Positions 52,618 through 61,178 of a DNA stretch of 64,000 bases are shown here, one piece after another. Source of the DNA: Bradyrhizobium sp. sGM-13 (lineage in GTDB: Bacteria > Pseudomonadota > Alphaproteobacteria > Rhizobiales > Xanthobacteraceae). Within the stretch, counting starts at the first letter, position 1; each line of letters opens with the position of its first letter. Position numbers and translations under genes: made by a program. A model generated the notes under the pieces. It was not told the origin of the DNA. It made no database searches and worked only from the letters and a program-made list of their open reading frames with translations. The DNA is taken from positions 124,001 through 188,000 of the forward strand of contig NZ_JAGWDK010000010.1 of NCBI RefSeq assembly GCF_018398875.1, in the 5' to 3' direction.

Positions 52618-52833
52618 CTACGACCCCTCGAACTTGAATGAGACTTTCAGCTTGGCGCGGTAGGCTTCGACCTTGCCTTGTGCATCAAGCTGCAAGTCAA
52701 GCTGGACCACTTCGGCAACACGAAGATCCCGCAGGGTTTCTCCGGCGCGGCTGACCGCGCCGGCGGCGGCCTTCTCCCAGGATTCGGTGCTGGTGCCGAT
52801 CAGCTCGATGACCTTGTAGACGCTGTCCGCCAT
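52618..52833 (-). CDS. Dodecin
   Basis: 71 aa; ATG at 52831-52833 with GGGAGGACG upstream. MADSVYKVIELIGTSTESWE and LRVAEVVQLDLQLDAQGKVEAYRAKLKVSF match dodecin, a dodecameric flavin-storage and buffering protein of the cytoplasm. Standard length. The flavin-stacking Trp (SWEKA) is present. Confidence 0.93.
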   Translation of the reverse strand: MADSVYKVIELIGTSTESWEKAAAGAVSRAGETLRDLRVAEVVQLDLQLDAQGKVEAYRAKLKVSFKFEGS

Positions 52834-53038
52834 GTCGTCCTCCCGTTGACGCAGGATCCATGCAAGGCAGGAGGCAGATGCTCCTGCCGCGATACAACCT
52901 ATCATCGGAAAATACGGGCAGATAGGCTGCGGTGCAGCATTGCGCGAACGGGCATTTGCAAAATCAAATGGCCGGGCGGCATCACGCCGTCCGGCCATTT
53001 TGAGGAAGCCTAGTAGGCCTGGTGTTGAGACCGCGGCC

Positions 53039-53572
53039 TCATTCGGTCGAGTACTTGAACTCCGGCATCGCCTTGAGCTGATCCTTCGTCGCGCTGAACA
53101 CGGCGTGATCGGGATACCACGGATTCTTCTTCGCCGCGGCAGGCGCCGTCGCAGCACCCGTCGTGGTGCCTCCGCCTGCGCCTGTGCGTGCCCCACCGGT
53201 CGCGGGCGCGCTCGCGGTAGTAGAGGCAATCGGCTCATCAACGAACTTCACCTTGTCGATGGGCACCGCAACCAGGTGCTCGCCGACACCGAGAAAGCCG
53301 CCGACGCCGATCACCGCGGCTTTGATGTCGCCGCTCTTGTCGGTCAGGAGATCGTTGATCGAGCCGAGGCTTTCGTTGCTATCGTTGTACACGTTCAGGC
53401 CGACCAGCTTCGAAGCCCGCCAGGTACCCTTGAACGACGAGGTATCGGTTGCAGCCGCAGGTGCGGCGGTCTTGGCGCTGTCAGTCGTTGCCGAAGGACT
53501 TTGCTGCGCAAACGCTACACTCGCCAGCAACGCGGACGCCGCGAGGCCGGCAACGGCAGTTTTCGTTAACAT
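53039..53572 (-). CDS. Exported PRC-barrel domain protein
   Basis: 177 aa; GAGGAGAACGG upstream of the ATG at 53570-53572. Signal peptide MLTKTAVAGLAASALLASVAFAQ, then a PRC barrel (RASKLVGLNVYNDSNESLGSI, LLTDKSGDIKAAVIGVGGFLGVGEHLVAVP) and an Ala/Thr/Gly linker followed by a short tail. PRC barrels bind RNA or protein partners; an exported one is probably an envelope stress protein. It is 98 bp downstream of a second PRC-barrel gene. Confidence 0.87.
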   Translation of the reverse strand: MLTKTAVAGLAASALLASVAFAQQSPSATTDSAKTAAPAAATDTSSFKGTWRASKLVGLNVYNDSNESLGSINDLLTDKSGDIKAAVIGVGGFLGVGEHLVAVPIDKVKFVDEPIASTTASAPATGGARTGAGGGTTTGAATAPAAAKKNPWYPDHAVFSATKDQLKAMPEFKYSTE

Positions 53573-53669
53573 ATCCGTTCTCCTCAGTTCAGAAACGCTC
53601 TGAGGAAAACCCGGCACTTCAACAAGTGTTCCACGCGTTTTCGCATGAAACAGGCCGTGCGACACGGCA

Positions 53670-54047
53670 TCAGAAGCCGCCCCAGTACGGCGGCATGCGG
53701 TAGTAGCGATGCAGCTCGGCTTCCTTTTCGCGATCGCCCCAGTCGAAATCCTTGTCCGCACGGAATGACGGCGCGCGCCTCAACTCTTCATCGTCGATGT
53801 CGAGTTCGTAGGCTTCGAACTTCGTGTTGTAGCGAAGCCGTCCCCAGGGCAGCGGCAGCAGATTGGCTCCGATGCCCAGAAACCCGCCGAAACTCAGGAT
53901 TGCATACGATACTTTACCAGTGACCTTGTCGATCATCAGCCGTTCGATGTGGCCGATCATGTCCCCGTTCGGCCGGCGCACCGCGGTCCCCTCGACGCGG
54001 TCGCTCGCGATCAACTGATGCGGCTTGGCCATGACATCGCTTGCCAT
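53670..54047 (-). CDS. Cytoplasmic PRC-barrel domain protein
   Basis: 125 aa from the ATG at 54045-54047 with GGAGGG upstream. PRC barrel: LIASDRVEGTAVRRPNGDMIG, IDKVTGKVSYAILSFGGFLGIGANLLPLPWGRLRY. The tail is charged and ends RYYRMPPYWGGF. No signal peptide, in contrast to the paralogue downstream. Likely a photosynthesis-independent stress protein; function not known. Confidence 0.87.
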   Translation of the reverse strand: MASDVMAKPHQLIASDRVEGTAVRRPNGDMIGHIERLMIDKVTGKVSYAILSFGGFLGIGANLLPLPWGRLRYNTKFEAYELDIDDEELRRAPSFRADKDFDWGDREKEAELHRYYRMPPYWGGF

Positions 54048-54221
54048 TGGACCCTCCACACGTGGATGAAGGGATCAACGTGGCAGCGCGCGGCTGGTTC
54101 CGCTCTGCGACAAACAGCCTGCCCTATTCGGAATTTCCGAAATGCCCCGACGTGGCCGCCGGCCCAAGTATGGCGGCGGCGCCGGCAATGATGCTGCAGC
54201 GTCGAATGAAGCCTGCGCGTG

Positions 54222-54416
54222 TCAGGCCGCGAGCGCGTCGGGGTCGGCTTCCTCGTAGATTGCGATCGCCTCGAAGCGATAGTCGCAGGCGCGGCAGAAC
54301 CAAAGGAAGGATGTGCGGCCCGGACTGCTCTCCACCCAATCCGGTCTCGCGATCGGCTTGCCGCACTGGGCACAGGGATTTCCGCGAGGCAGATAGCTGG
54401 AGTCGAGTCGAGCCAT
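54222..54416 (-). CDS. 64-aa zinc-ribbon protein
   Basis: Two CxxC pairs, NPCAQCGKPI (C15, C18) and WFCRACDYRFEA (C41, C44), give a minimal zinc ribbon. The acidic tail EEADPDALAA follows. Such small proteins are widespread and of unknown role. AGGGAGATGCGCC precedes the start. Confidence 0.72.
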   Translation of the reverse strand: MARLDSSYLPRGNPCAQCGKPIARPDWVESSPGRTSFLWFCRACDYRFEAIAIYEEADPDALAA

Positions 54417-54767
54417 GGCGCATCTCCCTAGATTTCGGACGTCGTAACGGCGTCTCGCTTTTTAAATGTCGTTGAATGGACAGGTTTGCTGTCGGAATGA
54501 ATTGGTTTTTGTCCCGACGTCTTCTTTACACCTTGACTGCGTCTTTTGCACGACATTCCTTGCGCGTCCGCATGACGCAGATTCGCGTCGCTCGATGCGA
54601 TGCATCGCACCCACAACGTAAGCGTCACGCTGGACATGTTCGTTACACTTGCATGAGCCGCGAACATCTCGCCGTGATGTCGTCGGTTTTTCGCCACATC
54701 TTGGCCCGCCGGTGGAACTAATCGAAAGCGCCCACTCGTTCACGCGTCCATCCGCCGAGATCATTTT
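54417..54767. other. Intergenic stretch without a supported gene
   Basis: 351 bp between the divergent zinc-ribbon and lytic transglycosylase genes. It should hold both promoters. Short open frames here have atypical composition and no ribosome binding sites. Confidence 0.45.
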
Positions 54768-55286
54768 ATGAAAAGTTTTCCGAAGTTTGTCTGGCTCGCC
54801 GCCGCGGCCGTGCTGCTGCTTTCGCCCGACGCAATGGCGCAAAGCCGCGCGCAATATCAAAGCATGGTCGCCGCCCACGCCGCCGCCAACAACGTGCCGG
54901 AAGCGCTGGTTCATCGGGTGATCGTGCGCGAGAGCAAGTATCATCCGAACCTGGTCGGGCGCGGCGGCACCATCGGGTTGATGCAGATCAAGCTGCCGAC
55001 TGCACGCGGACTCGGCTACACCGGCGACGCCGCGGGCTTGCGCGATCCCGACACCAATCTCGCCTGGGGCATCAAATACCTCGCCGGCGCCTATCGCGCC
55101 GCGGGCGGCGATCACAGCCGCGCCGTACGTTATTATGCGAGCGGCTATTATTACGCCGCAAAGCGCCAGCGGCAGGAAAAGCCGCTGCAGATCGCGCCTG
55201 TGCTGGCGAGCGGTGCGACGCCGAAAATCGTCGCCGCGCCTGTTGGAATGCCGGCTGACGCGAACGCGCTGCAGGCGGCAAAATAG
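54768..55286 (+). CDS. Lytic transglycosylase, SLT domain
   Basis: 172 aa. Signal peptide KFVWLAAAAVLLLSPDAMAQ, then a small SLT (goose-lysozyme-like) domain: LVHRVIVRESKYHPNLVGRGG with the catalytic Glu, GLMQIKLPTARGLGY and NLAWGIKYLAGAYRAAGGDHSRAVRYYASG. It cleaves peptidoglycan glycan strands in the periplasm. Of the smallest size class for the family. Confidence 0.92.
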   Translation: MKSFPKFVWLAAAAVLLLSPDAMAQSRAQYQSMVAAHAAANNVPEALVHRVIVRESKYHPNLVGRGGTIGLMQIKLPTARGLGYTGDAAGLRDPDTNLAWGIKYLAGAYRAAGGDHSRAVRYYASGYYYAAKRQRQEKPLQIAPVLASGATPKIVAAPVGMPADANALQAAK

Positions 55287-55307
55287 CTAACCCCGACAGC
55301 AAACCTC

Positions 55308-55430
55308 GTGTCCCGGGCGCGGAGCCGCGCGTTTGCGCTGCTCGCAGAACCGGGACCCAATACTAGCCGCCCTAGGCCCCGGCTCAGCAGCGCACCGCTA
55401 AAAGGCGCTGCGCTGCGTCCGAGGCACGGC
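55308..55430. repeat. Dispersed inverted-repeat element
   Basis: About 120 bp with GTCCCGGGCGCGGAGCCGCGCG and CGAGAACCGGGAC-type inverted blocks, plus GGCTCAGCAGCGC/GCGCTGCGCTGCG. It lies between the transglycosylase gene and the thiamine promoter, where it may terminate the former. Confidence 0.6.
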
Positions 55431-55457
55431 AGCATTGCAAGTTCCTGCAAAGCCGCG

Positions 55458-55485
55458 TTGACACCTCCGCCCAACCGCCTACATT
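55458..55485 (+). promoter_or_regulatory. Promoter of the thiamine operon
   Basis: TTGACA at 55458-55463, a 16-bp spacer and TACATT at 55480-55485, placing the start of transcription just before the riboswitch at about 55492. The -35 matches the consensus perfectly. Confidence 0.72.
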
Positions 55486-55492
55486 AGGCCTG

Positions 55493-55618
55493 TTCCGAGG
55501 GGTGCTCCGACGAGGAGCTGAGATACCGCAAGCTTGGGCAGTTCTACTTCTTCAAAGTAGAGGCCTGGGACCGCGGTGACCCTTTGAACCTGATCCGGGT
55601 CATGCCGGCGAAGGGACA
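55493..55618 (+). ncRNA. TPP riboswitch (thi box)
   Basis: The conserved TPP aptamer parts are present: GAGGGGTGCTCC, GAGCTGAGATACC near 55515, and CCCTTTGAACCTGATCCGGG with CATGCCGGCGAAGGGAC at the 3' end. It ends only 3 nt before the ribosome binding region of thiO, which favours control of translation by sequestering the start. Binding of thiamine pyrophosphate should turn the operon off. Confidence 0.95.
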
Positions 55619-55621
55619 GGG

Positions 55622-56635
55622 ATGTACCAGAAGTCAGATCTGTGGGGGGATTCCCCCGTCTCCATCATCGGCGCGGGCATTGCCGGCGCCTGGCAGGCCT
55701 TGCTGTTCGCACAGGCCGGCCACGCCGTCACTCTGTACGAGCGCAGTGACGCCGATATGACGCTTTCCACCAGCCACTGGGCCGGCGGCATGCTGGCGCC
55801 CTATTGCGAGGCAGAGACGTCCGAGCCCGTGATCGGCCGGCTCGGTTTTCGCTCGCTGGATTTGTGGCGCGAGCTCTTTCCGAACACCCCGTTCAAGGGA
55901 TCGCTGGTGGTGGCGCATCCGCGCGACCGCGCCGATTTCGAGCGGTTTGCCAAGCTCACCACCGGCCATGTCAGGCTCAACGCAAGCGGCGTCGGCGAAC
56001 TCGAACCCTCGCTGGACGGCCGTTTTCGCGATGGTCTGTTCTATGCCGAGGAGGGCCATGTCGAGCCGCGCAAGGTGCTGCCCGAGCTGCACGCGCGCAT
56101 CACGGCGGCCGGCGGCACGATCAAGTTCGATTGCGACATCAGTGCGGAAGATCTCGACGGCATCGTGATCGACTGCCGCGGGCTTTCCGCGCGCGACGAG
56201 CAGCCGGAATTGCGCGGCGTCAAGGGCGAGATGATCATCATCGAGACGAGCGAAGTCGAGCTGTCGCGCCCGGTGCGTCTGATCCATCCGCGCTGGCCGC
56301 TCTATGTCATCCCGCGCGGCGACAGCAAATTCATGCTGGGCGCGACCTCGATCGAGGCCGAGGACACCGGCGTCAGCGTGCGCTCGGCGCTGGAGTTGCT
56401 CGGCGCGACCTATGCCGTGCATCCGGCTTTTGCCGAAGCGCGCATCGTCGAGTTCGGCTCGGGCTTGCGCCCCGCCTTCCCCGACAACCTGCCGCGGATC
56501 ACGGTTCGCAAGAACAAGATCGCGGTCAACGGCCTTTACCGCCACGGTTTTCTGGTGGCGCCGGCGCTGGCCGAGCTGACGCTCGCCTATGTGCAGCGCG
56601 GCCAGATCGACAATGAGGTGATGCGATGCGTGTGA
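55622..56635 (+). CDS. thiO: Glycine oxidase ThiO
   Basis: 337 aa FAD-dependent oxidoreductase. VSIIGAGIAGAWQALLFAQAG is the dinucleotide-binding loop; FMLGATSIEAEDTGVSVRS and GLRPAFPDNLPRI are typical of ThiO. It makes the glycine imine (dehydroglycine) that ThiG uses for the thiazole ring. First gene after the riboswitch. Its end overlaps thiS by 10 bp. Confidence 0.92.
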   Translation: MYQKSDLWGDSPVSIIGAGIAGAWQALLFAQAGHAVTLYERSDADMTLSTSHWAGGMLAPYCEAETSEPVIGRLGFRSLDLWRELFPNTPFKGSLVVAHPRDRADFERFAKLTTGHVRLNASGVGELEPSLDGRFRDGLFYAEEGHVEPRKVLPELHARITAAGGTIKFDCDISAEDLDGIVIDCRGLSARDEQPELRGVKGEMIIIETSEVELSRPVRLIHPRWPLYVIPRGDSKFMLGATSIEAEDTGVSVRSALELLGATYAVHPAFAEARIVEFGSGLRPAFPDNLPRITVRKNKIAVNGLYRHGFLVAPALAELTLAYVQRGQIDNEVMRCV

Positions 56636-56823
56636 CCATCAACGGCGAACAGCGCGAGATCGCTTCGGAGCGCGTCGACGCGCTGCTCTCGGAGCTCGAA
56701 TACGAGGGCACGCATTTCGCGATCGCCGTGAATTACGACGTGCTGCCGAAAAGCCGCTGGGCTGAGACCGCACTGAAGGCCGGCGACGAAATCGAGATCA
56801 TCACGCCACGGCAGGGAGGGTGA
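56626..56823 (+). CDS. thiS: Sulfur carrier protein ThiS
   Basis: 65 aa ubiquitin-like protein ending in the functional Gly-Gly (TPRQGG), which is converted to a thiocarboxylate to deliver sulfur to ThiG. RVTINGEQREI and HFAIAVNYDVLPKS are family features. It overlaps the end of thiO and precedes the repeat-filled gap before thiG. Confidence 0.95.
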   Translation: MRVTINGEQREIASERVDALLSELEYEGTHFAIAVNYDVLPKSRWAETALKAGDEIEIITPRQGG

Positions 56824-56854
56824 GGATGGGTAACTGCGCGCCTCAAACTCCGCT

Positions 56855-56953
56855 GTCATCACCCGGCTTGACCGGGCGACCCAGTACGCCGCGGCCTATC
56901 GGGTTGATCACAGCCGTCCCGGCGTACTGGATCCCCGCCTTCGCGGGGATGAC
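56855..56953. repeat. Dispersed palindromic repeat in the thi operon (first unit)
   Basis: 99 bp with ends GTCATCACCC and GGGGATGAC and the inner pair CCCAGTACGCCG/CGGCGTACTGG, as well as the hairpin ATCCCCGCCTTCGCGGGGAT. Lies between thiS and thiG. Confidence 0.82.
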
Positions 56954-56995
56954 GAGTGGTGGTGTGGGGATGACATGCGCGAGCTTTCTCCTCCC

Positions 56996-57114
56996 GTCGT
57001 CCCTGCGAACGCAGGGACCCATAACCACCGGCGGTCGTGTTGACGAAAGATCTCTGCCACCGCGCCAGCATGAGAGACCACGCGGTATGGGTCCCTGCGT
57101 TCGCAGGGACGACG
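56996..57114. repeat. Dispersed palindromic repeat in the thi operon (second unit)
   Basis: 119 bp bounded by inverted copies of CGTCGTCCCTGCGAACGCAG and its complement. The right end is only 19 bp before the thiG start. Its left end type recurs near 63817-63845. Confidence 0.88.
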
Positions 57115-57133
57115 AATTGAAAGTTGCGACATC

Positions 57134-57916
57134 ATGCTGAACTTCTACGGAAAAACCTTCTCCTCTCGACTGCTGATCGGCACGGCGCTCTATTCTTCGC
57201 CGGCGATCATGCAGGAGGCGATCCGCGCCTCTGGCGCCAACATCGTCACGGTGTCGCTGCGGCGTGAGGCTGCCGGCGGCAAGACGGGCGATGCATTCTG
57301 GTCGCTGATCCGCGAGCTCGATGTCACCGTGCTGCCGAACACCGCCGGCTGCCGCAGTGTGCGCGAGGCGGTGACCACGGCAAAGCTGGCGCGCGAACTG
57401 TTCGGTACACCCTGGATCAAGCTCGAAGTGATCGCCGACAACGACACGCTGCAGCCCGACGTGGTCGGCCTGGTCGAAGCGGCCGGAATCCTGATCAAGG
57501 ACGGCTTTGAGGTGTTCCCCTATTGCACCGAGGATCTTTCGGTGGCCATGCGGCTGGTCGAAACGGGGTGCAAGGTCGTGATGCCCTGGGCCGCGCCGAT
57601 CGGCAGCGCCAAGGGCATCACCAACCGCGATGCGCTAAAACTGATGCGCGAGCGCCTGCCTGACGTGACGCTGGTGGTCGATGCCGGTATCGGCGCCCCG
57701 TCGCATGCCGCCCATGCCCTCGAACTCGGCTACGACGCCGTGCTGCTCAACACGGCGGTAGCAAAAGCTGCCGATCCCGTCGCGATGGCGCAGGCGTTTC
57801 GATCAGGCGTCGAAGCCGGCCGCACCGCCTATGAAGCCGGCCTGATGGAAGCCCGCGACTTCGCCTCGCCCTCCACCCCTGTGATCGGGACCCCGTTCTG
57901 GCATGCCGTATCCTGA
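57134..57916 (+). CDS. thiG: Thiazole synthase ThiG
   Basis: 260 aa TIM-barrel enzyme. SRLLIGTALYSSPAIMQEAI, the Schiff-base lysine K98 in WIKLEVIADNDTLQPD, and VDAGIGAPSHAAHALELGYDAVL are characteristic. It makes the thiazole phosphate from DXP, dehydroglycine and ThiS-thiocarboxylate. The start has only a weak ribosome binding site (GAAAG), because a repeat lies against it. It overlaps thiE by 14 bp. Confidence 0.95.
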   Translation: MLNFYGKTFSSRLLIGTALYSSPAIMQEAIRASGANIVTVSLRREAAGGKTGDAFWSLIRELDVTVLPNTAGCRSVREAVTTAKLARELFGTPWIKLEVIADNDTLQPDVVGLVEAAGILIKDGFEVFPYCTEDLSVAMRLVETGCKVVMPWAAPIGSAKGITNRDALKLMRERLPDVTLVVDAGIGAPSHAAHALELGYDAVLLNTAVAKAADPVAMAQAFRSGVEAGRTAYEAGLMEARDFASPSTPVIGTPFWHAVS

Positions 57917-58511
57917 TCGATTTTACCCCGTGGTCGACAGCGTCGCCTGGGTGGCGCGTCTGGCGCTGCTCGGCGCCGGCACCATCCAGTTGCGCGCCAA
58001 GAATCTCGACGACGCCGGGGCGCTGCAGATCGTGACCGACGCGCTGGAGGTCATCGAGGGCACCGACGCCAAACTCGTCGTCAACGATTATTGGCGCGCA
58101 GCAATCGTCGCCGGCGCAAAGCACCTGCATCTCGGGCAGGAAGATCTGATCGACGCCGACCTCAACGAAATCCGCAAAGCAGGGCTGACGCTCGGCATCT
58201 CCACCCACGACGACGAGGAGTTGGCGACCGCGCTTGCCGCCAAACCGGACTACATCGCGCTCGGCCCGATCTTCCCGACCACGCTGAAATCGATGCGTTT
58301 TGCGCCGCAGGGCATTCCAAAAATCACCGAATGGAAAAAGCGCATCGGCAACATCCCGCTGGTCGCGATCGGCGGCATCAAGTTCGAGCAGTCAGCCGAA
58401 ATCTACGCCGCCGGTGCCGACTCGATCGCCGTCGTCAGCGACGTCACGCAGAACACCGACCCCGACGCGCGGGTGCGGCAGTGGCTGGGCCAGAGCGCGG
58501 AGGCCGCGTGA
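57903..58511 (+). CDS. thiE: Thiamine-phosphate synthase ThiE
   Basis: 202 aa. FYPVVDSVAWVARLALLGAG, TIQLRAKN, HLGQEDL and the pyrophosphate-binding IPLVAIGGIKFEQ match ThiE. It joins HMP-PP and thiazole phosphate to make thiamine phosphate. The N-terminus is close to the ThiG C-terminus by overlap, so the two are translationally coupled. Confidence 0.93.
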   Translation: MPYPDRFYPVVDSVAWVARLALLGAGTIQLRAKNLDDAGALQIVTDALEVIEGTDAKLVVNDYWRAAIVAGAKHLHLGQEDLIDADLNEIRKAGLTLGISTHDDEELATALAAKPDYIALGPIFPTTLKSMRFAPQGIPKITEWKKRIGNIPLVAIGGIKFEQSAEIYAAGADSIAVVSDVTQNTDPDARVRQWLGQSAEAA

Positions 58512-58533
58512 TGAATTTGCGAGAAACCACAGA

Positions 58534-58618
58534 CGTCATTGCTAGCGAAGCGAAGCAATCCACCTCTCCGCACGGGGACAGAATGAATTGCTTCGTCGCT
58601 TCGCTCCTCGCAATGACG
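58534..58618. repeat. Dispersed palindromic repeat between thiE and thiC (first unit)
   Basis: 85 bp, ends CGTCATTGCTAGCGAAGCGA and CTCGCAATGACG with inner pair AAGCAATC/GAATTGCTT. Same family as 43498-43610. Confidence 0.87.
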
Positions 58619-58635
58619 GAAGAGATTTCCACCGG

Positions 58636-58731
58636 CGTCATTCCGGGGCGCGCGCAAGCGCGAACCCGGAATCTCGCTCAATAACCTCGAGGTTCCGGAT
58701 CGGTCCGCTTCGCGACCCGTCCGGAACGACG
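58636..58731. repeat. Dispersed palindromic repeat between thiE and thiC (second unit)
   Basis: 96 bp, ends CGTCATTCCGG and CCGGAACGACG, with inner GCGCAAGCGC and AACCTCGAGGTT palindromes. Same family as 18866-18968. Ends 20 bp before the thiC start. Confidence 0.82.
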
Positions 58732-58750
58732 CCATAAAACGGAGGATTCC

Positions 58751-60649
58751 ATGAACATTCGCTCCAACCCCAACACCACGCTTCCCGCCGTCACCACCGG
58801 GCCCCTGCCCTCGTCGCGAAAAATTTTTTCAACGCCGGATGCCGCGCCCGACCTGCGCGTGCCCTTGCGCGAAATCATCCTCTCCGAAGCCGCGGGTGAA
58901 CCGAATCTGCCGGTCTACGACACCTCCGGCCCCTATACCGATCCGTCCGTGACCATCGACGTCAACGCCGGTCTCCCGCGCAACCGCCTCGCCTGGGTGA
59001 AGGAGCGCGGCGGGGTCGAGGAATATGAGGGCCGCGAGATCAAGCCGGAAGATAACGGTAATGTCGGCGCTTCGCACGCCGCAAAGGCCTTCACCGCGCA
59101 TCACAAGCCGATCCGCGGCCTCGACGGGCACAAGATCACGCAGCTCGAATTCGCCCGCGCCGGCATCATCACCAAGGAGATGATCTACGTCGCCGAGCGC
59201 GAAAACCTCGGCCGCAAAAAGCAGCTCGAGCGCGCGGAAGCCGCGTTGGCCGACGGCGAAAGTTTTGGCGCTGAGGTCCCCGCCTTCATCACGCCGGAGT
59301 TCGTGCGTTCCGAGATCGCGCGCGGCCGCGCCATCATCCCATCCAACATCAACCACGCCGAACTCGAGCCGATGATCATCGGCCGCAACTTCCTGACCAA
59401 GATCAACGCCAATATCGGCAACTCCGCTGTCACCTCCTCGGTGGAAGAGGAAGTCGACAAGATGGTGTGGGCGATCCGCTGGGGGGCCGACACCGTGATG
59501 GACCTCTCCACGGGGCGCAACATCCACACGACGCGGGAATGGATCTTGCGCAACTCGCCGGTGCCGATCGGCACCGTGCCGATCTATCAGGCGCTGGAGA
59601 AGTGCGAAGGCGATCCCGTCAAGTTGACCTGGGAGCTCTACAAGGACACGCTGATCGAGCAGTGCGAACAGGGCGTCGACTATTTTACGATCCACGCCGG
59701 CGTCCGCCTGCCCTACATCCACCTCACCGCCAACCGCGTCACCGGCATCGTGTCGCGCGGCGGCTCGATCATGGCGAAGTGGTGCCTGGCGCACCACAAG
59801 GAAAGCTTCCTCTACACGCATTTCGACGAGATCTGCGACCTCATGCGCAAGTATGACGTCTCGTTCTCGCTCGGCGACGGCCTGCGTCCCGGCTCGATCG
59901 CCGACGCCAACGACCGCGCCCAATTTGCCGAACTCGAAACGCTCGGCGAATTGACAAAAATCGCGTGGGACAAGGGCTGCCAGGTGATGATCGAAGGACC
60001 CGGCCACGTGCCGATGCACAAGATCAAGATCAACATGGACAAGCAGCTCAAGGAATGCGGCGAAGCCCCGTTCTATACCTTGGGCCCGCTGACCACCGAC
60101 ATTGCGCCGGGCTACGACCACATCACCTCAGGCATCGGCGCCGCTATGATCGGCTGGTTCGGCTGCGCCATGCTCTGCTACGTCACGCCGAAGGAGCATC
60201 TGGGTCTCCCCGACCGCAACGACGTCAAGACCGGCGTCATCACCTATAAAATCGCCGCCCACGCCTCTGACCTGGCCAAGGGACACCCGGCCGCCCAGCT
60301 CCGCGACGACGCGCTCTCCCGCGCCCGTTTCGACTTCCGCTGGACCGACCAGTTCAACCTCGGCCTCGATCCTGATACGGCAAAGAGCTTCCACGACGAG
60401 ACGCTGCCGAAGGAAGCCCACAAGGTCGCCCATTTCTGCTCGATGTGCGGGCCGAAGTTTTGCTCGATGAAGATCACGCAGGACGTGCGGGATTACGCAG
60501 CGACGCTGAACGACCCGGCGAGCGTGGGGATGTCGGTGAGTGGGACGATTGAGGATGGAATGAAGCAGATGTCGGAGAAGTTCAAGGAGATGGGCTCAAA
60601 CGTGTATCTCGATGCGGAGAAGGTGAAGGAGAGCAATCGGCTGCTGTGA
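58751..60649 (+). CDS. thiC: Phosphomethylpyrimidine synthase ThiC
   Basis: 632 aa radical-SAM enzyme that converts AIR to HMP-P. The unusual C-terminal cluster motif C563-S-M-C566-x4-C571 binds [4Fe-4S]. Other signatures: PRNRLAWVKERGG, GTVPIYQALEK, DYFTIHAGVRLPYI and ITSGIGAAMIGWFGCAMLCY. Strong GGAGG before the ATG. Last gene of the operon; two palindromic repeats separate it from thiE. Confidence 0.97.
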   Translation: MNIRSNPNTTLPAVTTGPLPSSRKIFSTPDAAPDLRVPLREIILSEAAGEPNLPVYDTSGPYTDPSVTIDVNAGLPRNRLAWVKERGGVEEYEGREIKPEDNGNVGASHAAKAFTAHHKPIRGLDGHKITQLEFARAGIITKEMIYVAERENLGRKKQLERAEAALADGESFGAEVPAFITPEFVRSEIARGRAIIPSNINHAELEPMIIGRNFLTKINANIGNSAVTSSVEEEVDKMVWAIRWGADTVMDLSTGRNIHTTREWILRNSPVPIGTVPIYQALEKCEGDPVKLTWELYKDTLIEQCEQGVDYFTIHAGVRLPYIHLTANRVTGIVSRGGSIMAKWCLAHHKESFLYTHFDEICDLMRKYDVSFSLGDGLRPGSIADANDRAQFAELETLGELTKIAWDKGCQVMIEGPGHVPMHKIKINMDKQLKECGEAPFYTLGPLTTDIAPGYDHITSGIGAAMIGWFGCAMLCYVTPKEHLGLPDRNDVKTGVITYKIAAHASDLAKGHPAAQLRDDALSRARFDFRWTDQFNLGLDPDTAKSFHDETLPKEAHKVAHFCSMCGPKFCSMKITQDVRDYAATLNDPASVGMSVSGTIEDGMKQMSEKFKEMGSNVYLDAEKVKESNRLL

Positions 60650-60674
60650 GGACTGCGCACGCATCCAGGCCGCA

Positions 60675-61073
60675 ATGACCGATAGTCTGACCGGTGTCTG
60701 GGACGGCACCTATGTTCAGCGGCAGATCGGAATGGTCACGTTTCTGGCGACGCTCATCGAATCCGGTGGCGCGCTCGGAGGAAACGTGACCGAACCCTGC
60801 ACAGTGCCCCGCTGCCCGATTGGCACCCACAACGCTTCAATTGCGGGTCATCGATCCGGCAGCGCCGTCTCGTTCATCAAACGTTACGAGCCGCCCGGCC
60901 ACGGCTATAACACCGTCTCTTATGAGGGAGTCGTCAATGCCGAGGCGACGGAAATCGACGGACGCTGGAAGGTGCCGGGCACGACGGACTCCGGGACATT
61001 TCTGATGGTCCGGTCGAGCAGGCCTGCGGAACCAGTTGTGGCCGAAGAACGGACCAAGGAGCTGGCGCGGTAG
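60675..61073 (+). CDS. 132-aa hypothetical protein
   Basis: Begins MTDSLTGVWDGTYVQRQI and continues with alternating hydrophobic residues (MVTFLATLIESGG, IAGHRSGSAVSFIKRYEP, YEGVVNAEATEIDGRWKV), consistent with a beta-barrel of lipocalin or avidin type. No signal peptide. It is only 26 bp after thiC on the same strand, but its composition differs and a link to thiamine is not implied. Function unknown. Confidence 0.72.
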   Translation: MTDSLTGVWDGTYVQRQIGMVTFLATLIESGGALGGNVTEPCTVPRCPIGTHNASIAGHRSGSAVSFIKRYEPPGHGYNTVSYEGVVNAEATEIDGRWKVPGTTDSGTFLMVRSSRPAEPVVAEERTKELAR

Positions 61074-61083
61074 CGAGTGGCAA

Positions 61084-61133
61084 GCGTAGCCCGGATGAGC
61101 GCAGCGACATCCGGAGCCGCCCGCATATCATTC
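61084..61133. repeat. Truncated dispersed repeat
   Basis: GTAGCCCGGATGAGCGCAGC, followed by GACATCCGGAGCCGCCCGCATATC, the left part of the complete element seen at 61766-61836. The right half is missing. Confidence 0.7.
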
Positions 61134-61178
61134 CTACAAAGTTTTCACGAACTCGGCCCTACTCGCGAGCTCCGATTC

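Noticed and set aside
56820..57140. Short open frames in the thiS-thiG gap
   Set aside because: They lie entirely over palindromic repeats.
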